64,000 nt of DNA from Prevotellamassilia timonensis (GCF_900106785.1 NZ_LT629845.1:60042-124041); one strand, 5' to 3'. Positions 7,363 through 16,999 are shown, counted from the stretch's first letter. Made by a program: numbers and translations. The notes: generated from the sequence alone by a model not told the origin.

Positions 7363-8376
7363 ATGGAACTCGTTGAACAACTTATTGCGCGTGCCAAAGC
7401 AAACAAGCAGCGCATTGTACTTCCTGAAGGAACGGAAGAACGTACACTTAAAGCCGCCAACCAAATATTGACCGACGGCGTGGCAGACCTCATCATTCTT
7501 GGCAATGTGGACGAAATCCATGAGCTGGCCAAGCAGTGGGGCTTGGGCAACATTGACAAGGCCACTATCATCGACCCTGCCACCAGTCCCAAGAAGGAAG
7601 AATACGCCGAACTCCTTGCCGAACTGCGCAAGAAGAAGGGCATGACCATTGAAGAAGCACGTAAAAAGGTGCTCGACCCTCTCTACTTCGGTTGCATGAT
7701 TATCAAGAGCGGCGATGCTGATGGCCAGTTGGCCGGTGCACGCAACACGACAGGCAATGTGCTGCGTCCTGCCTTGCAGATTATCAAGACAGCTCCGGGC
7801 ATTACTTGCGTGAGCGGTGCCATGTTGCTCCTCACCCATGCTCCCGAGTGTGGCGACAACGGCGTGCTTGTAATGGGCGACGTGGCCGTTACCCCCGTGC
7901 CCGATGCCAACCAGTTGGCCCAGATTGCTGTTTGTACCGCCCGCACCGCTAAGGCTGTGGCCGGCATAGACCCGCGTGTGGCCATGCTCAGCTTTTCTAC
8001 TAAGGGTTCGGCCAAACACGAGGTTGTTGACAAGGTGGTTGAGGCCCTCGGCATAGCCAAAGAACTTGATCCCACACTCAAAATCGATGGCGAATTGCAG
8101 GCAGATGCTGCTCTCGTACCTTCGGTAGGTGCTTCAAAGGCTCCGGGCAGCGAAATAGCAGGCAAGGCTAACGTGCTGGTAGTTCCATCGCTCGAGGTTG
8201 GTAACATTGGCTACAAACTTGTGCAGCGTCTTGGTCACGCCACAGCCATTGGCCCTATCCTTCAAGGTATTGCCCGTCCGGTGAATGACCTTTCACGTGG
8301 TTGTTCTGTCGATGATGTGTACAAGATGATTGCCATCACGGCTAACCAGGCTATCGCGGCAAAGGAAGCGGAATAA
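7363..8376 (+). CDS. pta: Phosphate acetyltransferase
   Basis: A 337-residue cytoplasmic enzyme of the PTA/PTB family, converting acetyl-CoA and phosphate to acetyl phosphate. It begins MELVEQLIARAKANKQRIVLP and shows GTEERTLKAA, FGCMIIKSGDADGQLAGA, TCVSGAMLL, VNVLVVPSLEVGNIGYKL-type and GPILQGIARPVNDLSRGCS motifs, all standard for Pta. Its length is that of the short single-domain form, without the N-terminal regulatory domains of the long enterobacterial enzyme. It is followed after 189 bp by ackA on the same strand, giving the usual acetate pathway pair, and pflB supplies acetyl-CoA. The ATG at 7363 is the only sensible start. Confidence 0.97.
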   Translation: MELVEQLIARAKANKQRIVLPEGTEERTLKAANQILTDGVADLIILGNVDEIHELAKQWGLGNIDKATIIDPATSPKKEEYAELLAELRKKKGMTIEEARKKVLDPLYFGCMIIKSGDADGQLAGARNTTGNVLRPALQIIKTAPGITCVSGAMLLLTHAPECGDNGVLVMGDVAVTPVPDANQLAQIAVCTARTAKAVAGIDPRVAMLSFSTKGSAKHEVVDKVVEALGIAKELDPTLKIDGELQADAALVPSVGASKAPGSEIAGKANVLVVPSLEVGNIGYKLVQRLGHATAIGPILQGIARPVNDLSRGCSVDDVYKMIAITANQAIAAKEAE

Positions 8377-8401
8377 TGCGTTGAGTGCATTATTGATGTG
8401 C

Positions 8402-8476
8402 AAATGTGAGAATGTGCAGATGTGCAAATGACATGTAACCTTTATTTGTTACACGAATCTGCACATTCACACATTT
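8402..8476 (+). other. Stem-loop in the pta-ackA spacer
   Basis: The arms 8402-8421 and 8457-8476 are inverted repeats (AAATGTGAGAATGTGCAGAT with ATCTGCACATTCACACATTT) around a 35-nt loop. A second smaller hairpin (ATGTGCG..CGCACAT) lies near 8516-8549. They could attenuate or stabilise the message between the two genes; no T run follows the first, so it is not a typical terminator. Confidence 0.6.
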
Positions 8477-8565
8477 ACTCTTTACTTAATTGATAAATAT
8501 TACAAAAACGTGCTTATGTGCGACCTTGAACACCAAGGCTACGCACATTTGCATATCTCCCAGCT

Positions 8566-9756
8566 ATGAAAATTCTCGTAATCAACTGCGGCAGTTCATC
8601 TATCAAATACAAACTCTACGAGATGGACGACAAGTCGGTACTCGCTGCTGGCGGTATCGAAAAGATTGGTCTTGAAGGTTCCTTCCTCAAAACCAAAATC
8701 AACGGCGAAACAAAAATCATCGAGTCGCCTTGTCCCACCCACACCGAGGGCATCAAGCTCATGTTCGACACACTGCTCAACCCCGTTTATGGCGCCATCA
8801 AGAGCCTCGACGAAATCAGTGCTGCCGGTCACCGCATCGTGGCAGGCGGCCGCTTCACCAAGAGCCAGATTGTGACCGACGAAATGCTCCAAGAGTGGAA
8901 GCAGTACATGGAACTCGCTCCGCTGCACTCTGACGCCCACCTCAAGGGTTACGTGGCAGTGAAGGAAATGCTTCCAAACTTGCCCCAGGTATTTGTGTTC
9001 GATACAGCCTTCCATCAAACCATGCCCGCCAAGGCTTATATGTACGCTGTGCCTTACAAGTACTACGAGCAGAACAATATCCGTCGTTGGGGTGCCCACG
9101 GCACAAGCCACCGCTTCGTGACAGCCCGCGTTTGCGAGGTGCTCGGCGTAAAGCCCGAGGACGTGCGCATCATCACTTGCCACATTGGCAACGGTGCGTC
9201 AGTTTCAGCTGTCAAGTATGGCAAGTGTGTCGACACCTCGATGGGCCTCACCCCGCTCGAAGGTTTGGTAATGGGTACCCGCTCAGGCGACATCGACCCC
9301 TCGGCTGTGCTTAGCATCATGAAAAAGGAAAACCTCACCCCCGACCAAATGAGCGATTTGCTCAACAAGCAGAGTGGCGTGAAAGGCATCTCGGGCATAT
9401 CAAGCGATATTCGCGAGGTAGAAGCCGGCATTCGCGAGGGTAACGAGCGTGCCAAGTTGGCCATGGAGATGTACGACTACCGCATCAAGAAGTACATTGG
9501 TGCCTATGCAGCTGCTATGGGCGGTGTAGACATCGTGGTCTTTACAGCCGGTGTGGGCGAACACCAATGGGACGTTCGTCAGGGTGCTTGCGAAGACCTC
9601 GAATTTATGGGCATCAAGATTGATGCCGAAAAGAACAAGGCCAACTGCGGCGAGGAGGAAATTATCTCTGCCCCCGACAGCAAAGTCAAGGTGGTGGTAG
9701 TGCCTACCGACGAGGAGTTGCTCATTGCAAGCGATACACTCGACCTCGTAAAGTAG
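8566..9756 (+). CDS. ackA: Acetate kinase
   Basis: A 396-residue acetokinase-family enzyme that makes ATP and acetate from acetyl phosphate and ADP. It has the N-terminal phosphate motif NCGSSSIKYKL, the HRIVAGG segment, AFHQTMP, WGAHGTSHRF, TCHIGNGASVSAV and the adenosine motif FTAGVGEHQWDVR, in the right order and at the usual length. It lies 189 bp after pta and is probably co-transcribed with it. A hairpin terminator follows at 9800-9834. Confidence 0.98.
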   Translation: MKILVINCGSSSIKYKLYEMDDKSVLAAGGIEKIGLEGSFLKTKINGETKIIESPCPTHTEGIKLMFDTLLNPVYGAIKSLDEISAAGHRIVAGGRFTKSQIVTDEMLQEWKQYMELAPLHSDAHLKGYVAVKEMLPNLPQVFVFDTAFHQTMPAKAYMYAVPYKYYEQNNIRRWGAHGTSHRFVTARVCEVLGVKPEDVRIITCHIGNGASVSAVKYGKCVDTSMGLTPLEGLVMGTRSGDIDPSAVLSIMKKENLTPDQMSDLLNKQSGVKGISGISSDIREVEAGIREGNERAKLAMEMYDYRIKKYIGAYAAAMGGVDIVVFTAGVGEHQWDVRQGACEDLEFMGIKIDAEKNKANCGEEEIISAPDSKVKVVVVPTDEELLIASDTLDLVK

Positions 9757-9799
9757 TCAAATTGTGTACTAAACACATTTGTAATATGTAAAATGTTTT

Positions 9800-9834
9800 A
9801 ATAGGCTGTACTATTTTAGGTAGTGCAGCCTATT
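9800..9834 (+). terminator. Terminator after ackA
   Basis: AATAGGCTG (9800-9808) pairs with CAGCCTATT (9826-9834), extended inside by ACT/AGT, followed by an AT-rich stretch. Confidence 0.6.
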
Positions 9835-9853
9835 ATTATTGTAGTCTTATTGC

Positions 9854-9862
9854 TACCTTTGC
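9854..9862 (+). promoter_or_regulatory. Predicted promoter -7 box of the PstS-like gene
   Basis: TACCTTTGC lies 22 bp before the ATG at 9885. No good -33 TTTG is seen at 19-21 bp, so this is a weak call. Confidence 0.4.
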
Positions 9863-9884
9863 ACTACACTCAACACATAATGCG

Positions 9885-10838
9885 ATGAAACGAATGAAGT
9901 TTTATTTGCCTCTGCTGCTTATGATCCTGGCACTGGCAAGTTGTAAAAGCAACAAAAAAGGCAACTCTGACTGGCTCAAAGAGTACGATGTAAAGGTTGC
10001 CATAGACGAAACCTTCAAACCTATAATGGACAACCTTGCGCAAAGCTACGGCATGGCATACAGCGAGGCAAACATGAAACCCATATACGAGAGCGAGGAC
10101 CAAGCCATTCGCGACCTCGTCAACGACAGCGTGCGTTGCATCATCGTCACACGCAAGCTCAACGACAACGAATTGACCATCATACGCTCGCACCACCTCG
10201 ATGCCACACAAGCCATGATAGCTTCAGATGCCATAGCCCTGGTTGTGAACAAAGAGAACAAAGACTCACTCATCACACTCGACGAAATAAAAGGCATCGT
10301 GACAGGCAAAATAACCCGCTGGGAGCAGCTCAGCAATCACACAAAGAGCGGCGAGCTCAAATTGGTGTTCGATGCCTCAGGTTCGAGCACCGTGCGTTAC
10401 ATGAAAGACTCCCTCTGCAATGGAAAGGATCTCAAGGGCAACGTCTACGCCTCAGAGGGCAAATCCAATCAATCTGTGCTCGACATGGTGCAGGCCAACC
10501 CCAACATAATAGGCATAGTGGGTGCCAACTGGTTGATGGACAAGACGGGCAACGCACTTGCCAACTTTTCAAAGTTACCCTTTAATGTCATGCGCGTCAG
10601 CCGCACTGCCGACGGCTCAAGCAAGTATGTGCGTCCGTACCAATACTATATAGCAACGGCCGACTATCCCCTGTTGCGCTCGGTATACATTATCCACACC
10701 GATCCGCGCAGCCAGTCGCAGCTCAAAAACTTCTTCTTCTACGCCAAGGGGCAAAAAGGTCAGACCATCATCTGCAACAACTCGCAAATGTTGCCAATCA
10801 CCCCCGTACAAGTTAAAGACGTGAGCATCAAGGATTAG
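9885..10838 (+). CDS. PstS-family phosphate-binding-like lipoprotein
   Basis: A 317-residue protein with a lipoprotein signal (LLLMILALASC, lipobox Cys20). The mature part resembles the PBP-like domain of PstS: VAIDETFKPIMDNL, a segment with an anionic-ligand type FDASGSSTVRYMKD, and VDQ-like NIIGIVGANWLMD. In Bacteroidota such proteins often sit beside TonB/ExbD and TPR genes; here a TPR gene follows after 132 bp, while the energy-coupling genes are not in view. No PstA, PstB or PstC gene is near, so a role in phosphate import is not shown; it may be a periplasmic sensor or scaffold. Confidence 0.75.
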   Translation: MKRMKFYLPLLLMILALASCKSNKKGNSDWLKEYDVKVAIDETFKPIMDNLAQSYGMAYSEANMKPIYESEDQAIRDLVNDSVRCIIVTRKLNDNELTIIRSHHLDATQAMIASDAIALVVNKENKDSLITLDEIKGIVTGKITRWEQLSNHTKSGELKLVFDASGSSTVRYMKDSLCNGKDLKGNVYASEGKSNQSVLDMVQANPNIIGIVGANWLMDKTGNALANFSKLPFNVMRVSRTADGSSKYVRPYQYYIATADYPLLRSVYIIHTDPRSQSQLKNFFFYAKGQKGQTIICNNSQMLPITPVQVKDVSIKD

Positions 10839-10970
10839 CCGTACTGGCAAAAATCGGCCTACAAACGGCAAAGTCTGTTTATTATTTGCTATATTTGCAC
10901 GCAATTTGCCACACTACACGATCCAACATAAGGCAAATACATATTCACAGCATAATACGTAACACACAAT

Positions 10971-12554
10971 ATGAAAAAGAATTTTTTCCGCGCAGCAGCA
11001 TTGTCTGCCATTCTCGCCATGAGCGTGAACGGCGCACAAGCCCAAACTCGTAACTACGAGTGCCCTCCTCTCAACCCCGAATATCAAGCACAGGCCGACC
11101 AAGTAATCAGCCTGCAGATGGAAGACCCCGAAAAGGCTGGCAAGCTTTACATGGGTCTTGAAAAGAAGGTGCAGAAAAACAAGGAAGACCTCGTTTCGCT
11201 TGGTACCTACCTGCTCGAGCACAACGAACTTCAGGGTGCAAACCGTTGCGCCAAGTTGGTTTACGAAAAGGCACCCGACTACATTCCCGGCCTTATGTTC
11301 TCGGCCGAGGTGTACATGAAAATGCAGCAGTGGGGCCTCGCTGGTGGTCGTTACGACGAGGTGCTGGCCATCGACTCTACCAACATCGCTGCCATGAAGC
11401 GTAACGCCTTCGTTTACAAAAATGTAAACCCCCACGCAGCCATCGACTATTTGCTCAAAATAAAGAAGATTGACCCTGCATATACCGATGCCGACAAGGA
11501 CCTGGGCGACATCTACTACAAGCTCGACGACTACGCCAAGGCTATTGCCGCATACGACACCTATTATAAGGTGACTCCTAAGGAAGCTGACAAAATTGAT
11601 ATTCGTGCTTGTGAAAACTACCTTCAGGCACTCTTCTCAATGTCGGTAAAGGACGAGACAAACCTCGACAAGATGATAACCATCGCCAACGAGATAAAGC
11701 CCCTCGCCCCCAAAGACATCATCATTCCGCGTATGGAGTTCTTCGCCAAGTACAACAAGGTTGAAACAGCCATGGACTATGAAGGCGCGTTGAAGGCTGC
11801 CGACGAGGCTTGCGCCTACATTCGCGACAAGCAATTCCCCGACTCGGTTTACTTCTACATGGACTACGACTTCGCGGGCAAGCTTGCCAAGGAAAAGGGC
11901 GACATACCACAGGCCATCAGCTATTTTGAACAAGCTGTAAAGGACCTCGAGGCTAAAGCCGGCGACATCACCGACGAGCGCAAGAAGACCGAAAACGAAA
12001 ACAAGCGTGGTTCGTACTTCTACGAAATCTCAAACCTCTATGTGCGCAACAAGCAAGCCGACAAGGGTATTGAGGTGTACGAAAAGTACCTTGCATTGCT
12101 TGGCGACAAGGCTGACATCTCAGACAAGTATACACTCGGTACAAAATATTTTGCCGCCTACCAGCAGCAAAACAACACCCCCGAGCAAAAGCAGGTATAT
12201 CACGACAAGGCCGAGGAGGCTTTCAAAGCCGTTGTTGGTACTGAAACCACCAACCGCCTGCCCATCGTGCTGGCTATCCAGATGCTTGCACGTTTGAGCA
12301 ATACTGACACCAACAAACCCATCGACCTGGTACGCGATTACTACGTAAAGGTTATCAACGAGAGCGAGGACGAGGCCATCAAGCAGAAGGCCAGCAATGC
12401 CCGTTTTGAGGCTTGCCGCTACCTGTTCTTCTACTATGTGAGCATCGACACCCCCAACAAGGTTGAAGCCACAAAGTATGCCACCATTGCCAAGAGCATT
12501 CGTCCCGATGACGACTTTGTCAAGGCTGCATTTGAGCATCTTAAGACCATGTAA
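10971..12554 (+). CDS. Exported tetratricopeptide-repeat protein
   Basis: A 527-residue protein with a signal peptide (MKKNFFRAAALSAILAMSVN..AQA) followed by helical TPR-like repeats over most of its length, for example about 60-220 (GTYLLEHNELQGANRCAKLVYEK; DLGDIYYKLDDYAKAIAAYD) and about 300-380 (GKLAKEKGDIPQAISYFEQA; NLYVRNKQADKGIEVYEKYL). No enzymatic motif is seen. It probably acts as a periplasmic scaffold, perhaps together with the PstS-like lipoprotein encoded just upstream. A -7-like TATATTTGC lies at 10890-10898. A strong hairpin follows the gene at 12638-12701. Confidence 0.8.
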   Translation: MKKNFFRAAALSAILAMSVNGAQAQTRNYECPPLNPEYQAQADQVISLQMEDPEKAGKLYMGLEKKVQKNKEDLVSLGTYLLEHNELQGANRCAKLVYEKAPDYIPGLMFSAEVYMKMQQWGLAGGRYDEVLAIDSTNIAAMKRNAFVYKNVNPHAAIDYLLKIKKIDPAYTDADKDLGDIYYKLDDYAKAIAAYDTYYKVTPKEADKIDIRACENYLQALFSMSVKDETNLDKMITIANEIKPLAPKDIIIPRMEFFAKYNKVETAMDYEGALKAADEACAYIRDKQFPDSVYFYMDYDFAGKLAKEKGDIPQAISYFEQAVKDLEAKAGDITDERKKTENENKRGSYFYEISNLYVRNKQADKGIEVYEKYLALLGDKADISDKYTLGTKYFAAYQQQNNTPEQKQVYHDKAEEAFKAVVGTETTNRLPIVLAIQMLARLSNTDTNKPIDLVRDYYVKVINESEDEAIKQKASNARFEACRYLFFYYVSIDTPNKVEATKYATIAKSIRPDDDFVKAAFEHLKTM

Positions 12555-12637
12555 TTGTAACGGGTTGACTGTGGTGGTCAACAGGTTAACGTACACATAA
12601 TAAAAGGCAGAGGCTGTAAAGCCCAACTGCCGCAACG

Positions 12638-12701
12638 AAAGCGGAGTGCTCCGCCCACACTTGTGCTGCAAGGCACTGATGTGGGCGGAGCATTCCGCTT
12701 T
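12638..12701 (+). terminator. Long hairpin after the TPR gene
   Basis: The arms 12638-12660 and 12681-12701 (AAAGCGGAGTGCTCCGCCCAC with GTGGGCGGAGCATTCCGCTTT) pair almost perfectly. The loop itself holds a GTGC/GCAC stem. Confidence 0.7.
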
Positions 12702-12809
12702 TGGGGGGCACAGAAAGGCGCGCGTCAGCCGCAAGTTGGGTGCAATAAAATGACGTGCTAACCTACACCTAACTAATTTGATAGAGTTCAGACATGGATT
12801 ATTATGACA

Positions 12810-12865
12810 CACGGATTGCACCGATCGCACGTAGCGAAAAATCCGTGCAATCGGTGCGATCCGTG
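12810..12865. other. 21-bp inverted repeat in the gap before the GH109-type gene
   Basis: CACGGATTGCACCGATCGCAC (12810-12830) and its near-perfect complement (12845-12865) enclose 14 bp. The two arms differ at two positions. The 566-bp gap 12555-13120 otherwise contains the TPR terminator, an ATTGCTGTCCGGT-type motif (minus strand, 12887-12900) and the promoter at 13016-13047; the small reading frames there look non-coding. Confidence 0.65.
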
Positions 12866-13015
12866 AGCGATAATATCAGAATGGTTCCACCGGACAGCAA
12901 TATTTACCAGACAACAATTATAACAAATTCCAAAATCTGTTGCCACCCACCCCGTATCGTGCCTGCAACACACCGGCAGCAAAAAGCTGCGCGGAGCAAC
13001 TTTCGTCACTATAAT

Positions 13016-13047
13016 TTTGCTTTTCGGAGGAGTTGTGCTAACTTTGC
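13016..13047 (+). promoter_or_regulatory. Predicted promoter of the GH109-type gene
   Basis: TTTG (13016-13019), a 19-bp gap and TAACTTTGC (13039-13047) match the Bacteroidota promoter form closely. The leader would be about 65-70 nt. Confidence 0.7.
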
Positions 13048-13120
13048 AAGCACGCAATACTTGCGTAGCTACAAAAAAAGCATCTAACAAACAACTCTAA
13101 CAAATTAATTACATCTACCT

Positions 13121-14785
13121 ATGAAAATGGTAAAATGTTTTGCATTTGCCTTTGCTGCCCTCCTCACATTGGGTGCTAACATGGCCAATGCACAATCACT
13201 CTCGCCCTCAACCAAGTGGCATTGGGAAGAAGGTACTATTGTTGTTGACACTCCTGAGCGCCCTGCCGGTCAAAAGGACGTGATCAACCTTACCACTCCC
13301 AAAATTCAGACCGTACGTGTAGGCTTTGTTGGCCTCGGTATGCGTGGCCCTGGTGCCGTAGAGCGTTGGACCCACATTCCTGGTGTACAGATTGTAGCAC
13401 TTTGCGACTACCAGCCCGAGCGTGCTGAGGCTTGCCAAAAGTACCTCAAGCAGGCAGGTCTTGCCCCCGCAGCCATCTATTCAGGTGCCGAAGGCTACAA
13501 GGAACTCTGCAAGCGCAACGACATCGACATCGTATATGTAGCAACCGACTGGGATCACCACTTCCCCGTAGCCAAGTTCGCTATGGAGAATGGCAAGAAC
13601 ACCGCCATCGAAGTGCCCTCGGCCATGAACCTCGAACAGTGCTGGGACCTCATCAACCTTTCTGAAAAGACCCGCAAGCACTGCATGATACTCGAAAACT
13701 GCTGCTACGACTGGTTTGAAATGAACACCCTCAACATGGCCCAGCACGGTGTGTTTGGTGAGGTTATCCGCGCCCAGGGTGCCTACATTCACAATCTCGA
13801 CGACTTCTGGGGCTACTACTGGCAGAACCCCAACGGCTCAGACAAGGAAAACTTGCACTGGCGCATGAAGTACAACAAGGAAAACCGTGGCGACGTATAT
13901 GCCACTCACGGCCTTGGCCCTGTGGCACAGGTACTCGACATTCACCGTGGCGACCGCATGAAGACACTCGTGGCCATGGACACTAAGAGCGTGCATGGTA
14001 AGGCTTATGTGGAGAAAAAGACAGGCAAGCCCTGCAACGACTTCCGCAATGGCGACCACACCACCACCCTTATCCGCACAGAGGAAGGCAAGGTTATCGA
14101 AATTCAGCACGATGTGATGAATCCCCAGCCCTACAACCGCCTCTACCAGCTCACCGGTACCAAGGGTTTTGCCAACAAGTATCCCGTAGAGGGTTATGCT
14201 GTTGACGCCAGCCAGTTGGCTTCAGCCGGTCACCAGCCCAAAGTTGACAATTTGAGCTCACACAGCTTCATGCCTGAGAGCGAAAAGCAGGCACTCGAAA
14301 AGCAGTACCAGCACCCCATACTTAAGAAGTATGGCGAAATGGCCAAGGAAGTAGGTGGTCATGGTGGTATGGACTTCATCATGGACAGCCGTTTGGTATA
14401 CTGCTTGCAGAATGGTCTGCCCCTCGACATGGACGTTTACGACCTTGCCGAATGGTGCTCACTTGCCGAACTCGGTGCCCTCTCAATGGATCACAACTGC
14501 GCAAGTGTGGCTATTCCCGACTTTACCCGTGGTCACTGGAACGATGTGAAGGGCTTCCGTCACGCCTTTGCCTCTGCTGAGCAGGAAAAGGCTGTTGAGA
14601 CAAAAGCCAGTGCCGTAACCGCCGCACAAAAGGCTGCCACTGCCAAGTTCAACCTTTGGAAACTCTACGATGACGTGAAGGCCGCCAAGGACGAGGCTTC
14701 AAAGAAGAAGGCTGAAGCTGCCTATGCCAAGGCTGTAGCCAAGGCACAAGCACAGGTTGCCAAGGCTGAAAAGTCTAAGAAGTAA
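13121..14785 (+). CDS. Exported Gfo/Idh/MocA oxidoreductase-fold protein, GH109-type
   Basis: A 554-residue protein with a signal peptide (to about residue 25, ANAQ). It has a Rossmann NAD site, VGFVGLGMRGPGAVERW (about 68-84), ALCDYQPERA, VATDWDHHFPVAKFAMENGK, the EVPSAMNLEQCW segment, ILENCCYDWFEMN, and THGLGPVAQVLDIHRGD. These match the GH109 group of NAD-dependent glycosidases (alpha-N-acetylgalactosaminidase activity known for characterised members). The extracytoplasmic location and a tightly bound NAD fit that group. Unusual is the C-terminal tail (about 490-554), rich in Ala, Lys and Glu and predicted as one long helix or coiled coil, which is not part of the enzyme fold. Substrate is inferred only. 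Confidence 0.8.
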   Translation: MKMVKCFAFAFAALLTLGANMANAQSLSPSTKWHWEEGTIVVDTPERPAGQKDVINLTTPKIQTVRVGFVGLGMRGPGAVERWTHIPGVQIVALCDYQPERAEACQKYLKQAGLAPAAIYSGAEGYKELCKRNDIDIVYVATDWDHHFPVAKFAMENGKNTAIEVPSAMNLEQCWDLINLSEKTRKHCMILENCCYDWFEMNTLNMAQHGVFGEVIRAQGAYIHNLDDFWGYYWQNPNGSDKENLHWRMKYNKENRGDVYATHGLGPVAQVLDIHRGDRMKTLVAMDTKSVHGKAYVEKKTGKPCNDFRNGDHTTTLIRTEEGKVIEIQHDVMNPQPYNRLYQLTGTKGFANKYPVEGYAVDASQLASAGHQPKVDNLSSHSFMPESEKQALEKQYQHPILKKYGEMAKEVGGHGGMDFIMDSRLVYCLQNGLPLDMDVYDLAEWCSLAELGALSMDHNCASVAIPDFTRGHWNDVKGFRHAFASAEQEKAVETKASAVTAAQKAATAKFNLWKLYDDVKAAKDEASKKKAEAAYAKAVAKAQAQVAKAEKSKK

Positions 14786-14834
14786 TACCGATGGAGCAAT
14801 CACTCAACGAGTGACCCCACAAACATTCATACCA

Positions 14835-14879
14835 AAAGGCCACGCTACCGGTTGCAGAAACCCCGGCAGTGTGGCCTTT
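14835..14879 (+). terminator. Terminator after the GH109-type gene
   Basis: AAAGGCCAC (14835-14843) pairs with GTGGCCTTT (14871-14879), with an inner CCGG/CCGG pairing. Confidence 0.75.
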
Positions 14880-14892
14880 GCATATCACAGTA

Positions 14893-15011
14893 TAAACGAG
14901 TTGATGAGTTGATAAGTTGATGAGTTGATGAGATTACAAGTTGATGAGTTGATAAGTTGATGAGTTGACATATGCTCTACACTACTTGTCACCCCGTTAC
15001 CCCGTCAACAA
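14893..15011. repeat. Inter-cistronic inverted array of short units (before the MATE gene)
   Basis: The left part (14893-14968) is a run of GTTGATGA/GTTGATAA units. The right part (about 14986-15011) is the complementary type, CTTGTCACCCCGTTACCCC and GTCAAC. The array ends about 30 bp before the next start codon. It belongs to a family seen in at least ten gaps of this window. Confidence 0.6.
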
Positions 15012-15042
15012 AGAATGTGTAGCCCTTCTCAAAAAAAACACT

Positions 15043-16371
15043 ATGCGTACTTACACCTATTCACAAATAGCCCACATCGCTCTGCCCATACTTGTCAGCA
15101 CACTCATGGAGCAGCTCATTGGCACCACCGACACGGCCTTTCTTGGTCGTGTAGGCGATATAGAGTTGGGTGCTTCAGCCATAGGCGGCATCTTATTCAT
15201 AGTCGTGTTCATGTTAGGCTTAGGCTTCAGCATCGGCGCCCAAATACTCATGGCGCGGCGCAACGGCGAGGGCAACTATCAGCGCATAGGCGTCATATTT
15301 TATCACAGCATCGCATTCCTGCTATTGTTAGGAGTCGTACTGTTTGTGCTTGTTCGAGCCTTCTCGCCCCACATATTGCAGCGCATCATACAGTCGCCCC
15401 GTGTGTGCGAGGCCGCCACCACTTATTTGCACTGGCGCATCATCGGCATGTTCTTTGCCTTTGTCAACGTTATGTTCCGGGCCTTCTATGTGGCCACCAC
15501 CCACACACGCACCCTCACGCTCAACTCGGTTGTGATGGTGTTGAGCAACGTGTGCTTCAACTATGTGCTCATTTTCGGCCATTTCGGCGTACCCGCTTTA
15601 GGCATAGCTGGTGCAGCTATTGGCAGTAGCATGGCCGAAGGCGTTTCCACTATATTCTTCATCATACACACCCGTCGTCACATACCATGCAGCAAGTACG
15701 GCCTCAACCGTATGCCGCGTTTGCGCTTGTCGCTCTTGGGCAAGATACTCAACCTCAGCGTTTGGACCATGGTGCAAAACTTCCTGTCGCTTTCCACATG
15801 GTTCATCTTTTTCCTCAGCATCGAACATTTGGGCGAGGATTATTTGGCAGCCACCAACATCATACGCAGCATTTCGTCGTTCACCTTTATGACAGTGGTA
15901 GCCTTTGCCTCCACAGCTGGCACACTGGTCAGCAACCTTATGGGGCAGGGTGAGCCCGATGCCGTGTGGCCCATGCTGCGTCGCACCATGCTCATGACGG
16001 CCGTGGCCCTTGCTCCGCTGCTGTTGATAGTAGCCATATTCCCCGATGCCGTCATGTCGGTGTTCACCACCGATATGCAGTTAATTGATCTCGGCCGCGG
16101 CGCACTCTATGTGCTTTTAGCCTCGTATGTGTTCACCCTTCCGGCGCAAATATTGTTCAACGCTGTGAGTGCTACGGGCAACACCCGCATGGCCTTCGTC
16201 ATCGAGTTGTGTGCTCTGGCTGTTTACACTACCTATGTGGCGGTAGCCATCTTCAACATGCGCCTGTCGCTGCCGTGGTGCTGGGCCAGCGAGTTTGTTT
16301 ACAGCATAATCGTCACAGTCCTTGCATTTGCCTACATGCGCTGGTACCCGTGGCAGAACAAAAAGATATGA
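15043..16371 (+). CDS. MATE-family multidrug/Na+ or H+ antiporter
   Basis: A 442-residue inner-membrane protein with about twelve hydrophobic segments and the MATE signature near the N-terminus (IALPILVSTLMEQLIGTTDT followed by AFLGRVGDIELGASAIGG). A second similar half begins about residue 230 (LRLSLLGKILNLSVWTMVQN; FVVAFASTAGTLVSNLMGQG-type). It would export drugs or metabolites in exchange for cations. The longer reading frame from 14965 would need translation through the repeat array, so the ATG at 15043, which opens MRTYTYSQIAHIALP, is preferred. It resembles the NorM/DinF type; the transported compound cannot be told. Confidence 0.9.
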   Translation: MRTYTYSQIAHIALPILVSTLMEQLIGTTDTAFLGRVGDIELGASAIGGILFIVVFMLGLGFSIGAQILMARRNGEGNYQRIGVIFYHSIAFLLLLGVVLFVLVRAFSPHILQRIIQSPRVCEAATTYLHWRIIGMFFAFVNVMFRAFYVATTHTRTLTLNSVVMVLSNVCFNYVLIFGHFGVPALGIAGAAIGSSMAEGVSTIFFIIHTRRHIPCSKYGLNRMPRLRLSLLGKILNLSVWTMVQNFLSLSTWFIFFLSIEHLGEDYLAATNIIRSISSFTFMTVVAFASTAGTLVSNLMGQGEPDAVWPMLRRTMLMTAVALAPLLLIVAIFPDAVMSVFTTDMQLIDLGRGALYVLLASYVFTLPAQILFNAVSATGNTRMAFVIELCALAVYTTYVAVAIFNMRLSLPWCWASEFVYSIIVTVLAFAYMRWYPWQNKKI

Positions 16372-16443
16372 TTTTTATTGCTGTTTGGTAAGCCTACACA
16401 CCGTGTCACTACCTACAGTTTTGGAAAAGCATGGTAAATCTTA

Positions 16444-16770
16444 CATCTTACACTAATTGCATGTAACGTGTTGATTATCAGCAAATTGCGGAGTGTAAGA
16501 TGCCTTCGCAGGCTCCTACACCCTACCTACACCAATCTTACACAACTGCCCCACCTGCATGATAAAACGCAAAATCTGTTGCGGCAGAGCGTAAAAGCAA
16601 TAACGGGCGAGCGAAAATTCTGACGGACGGACAGAATATTCGCTCGCCCGTTGTCCGTCATACACTTTCGTCTTTGTGCGTGTGCATGCCAGTGCAAGAT
16701 GTGTTTGCAAGTATCTTACACTGTGTAATACGTTGATATTCAATATGTTGCAAGCAAATAGTGTAAGATG
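16444..16770. repeat. Composite palindromic repeat, copy 1 (inverted pair of 59-bp elements)
   Basis: Two 59-bp elements in opposite orientation (16444-16502 and 16712-16770) flank 209 bp. Each begins CATCTTACAC (TATCTTACAC in the second), ends GTGTAAGATG and has a TGATTATCA-like centre. The interior contains a strong hairpin: 16602-16622 pairs with 16632-16652 over 21 bp with one mismatch (AACGGGCGAGCG..CGCTCGCCCGTT). The same arrangement occurs at 40297-40638. The gap 16372-16999 has no credible gene; it also carries an ATTGCTGTTTGGTAA motif (16378-16392) and, at 16965-16972, TACTTTTG, a possible -7 box for the next gene. Confidence 0.8.
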
Positions 16771-16999
16771 CAAGATACTTCGCCTAAAGCCTGATGTATA
16801 GGCGCGTGCGCGAAAATTGCGCCTCTGTCATGACATCAACCATTTTGCACGCCAGGCTGCAATTTGTCAAATCCTCAAATCTTTCGATAGTTGGCGTGCA
16901 CACATTTCGCTCCAACTTTCGAGCTATTTATGGCGTACAAATGGAATAACTCATTTTTTTGTCGTACTTTTGTACTTATTCTAAATGTAAACACATCGC

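Noticed and set aside
12794..13090. Short frames on both strands in the gap before the GH109-type gene
   Set aside because: They run through a 21-bp inverted repeat and the promoter and show no family pattern.
16602..16652. Integron attC site (59-base element)
   Set aside because: The nearby 59-bp elements match the name only by length; attC core sequences (GTTRRRY type) and gene cassettes are missing.
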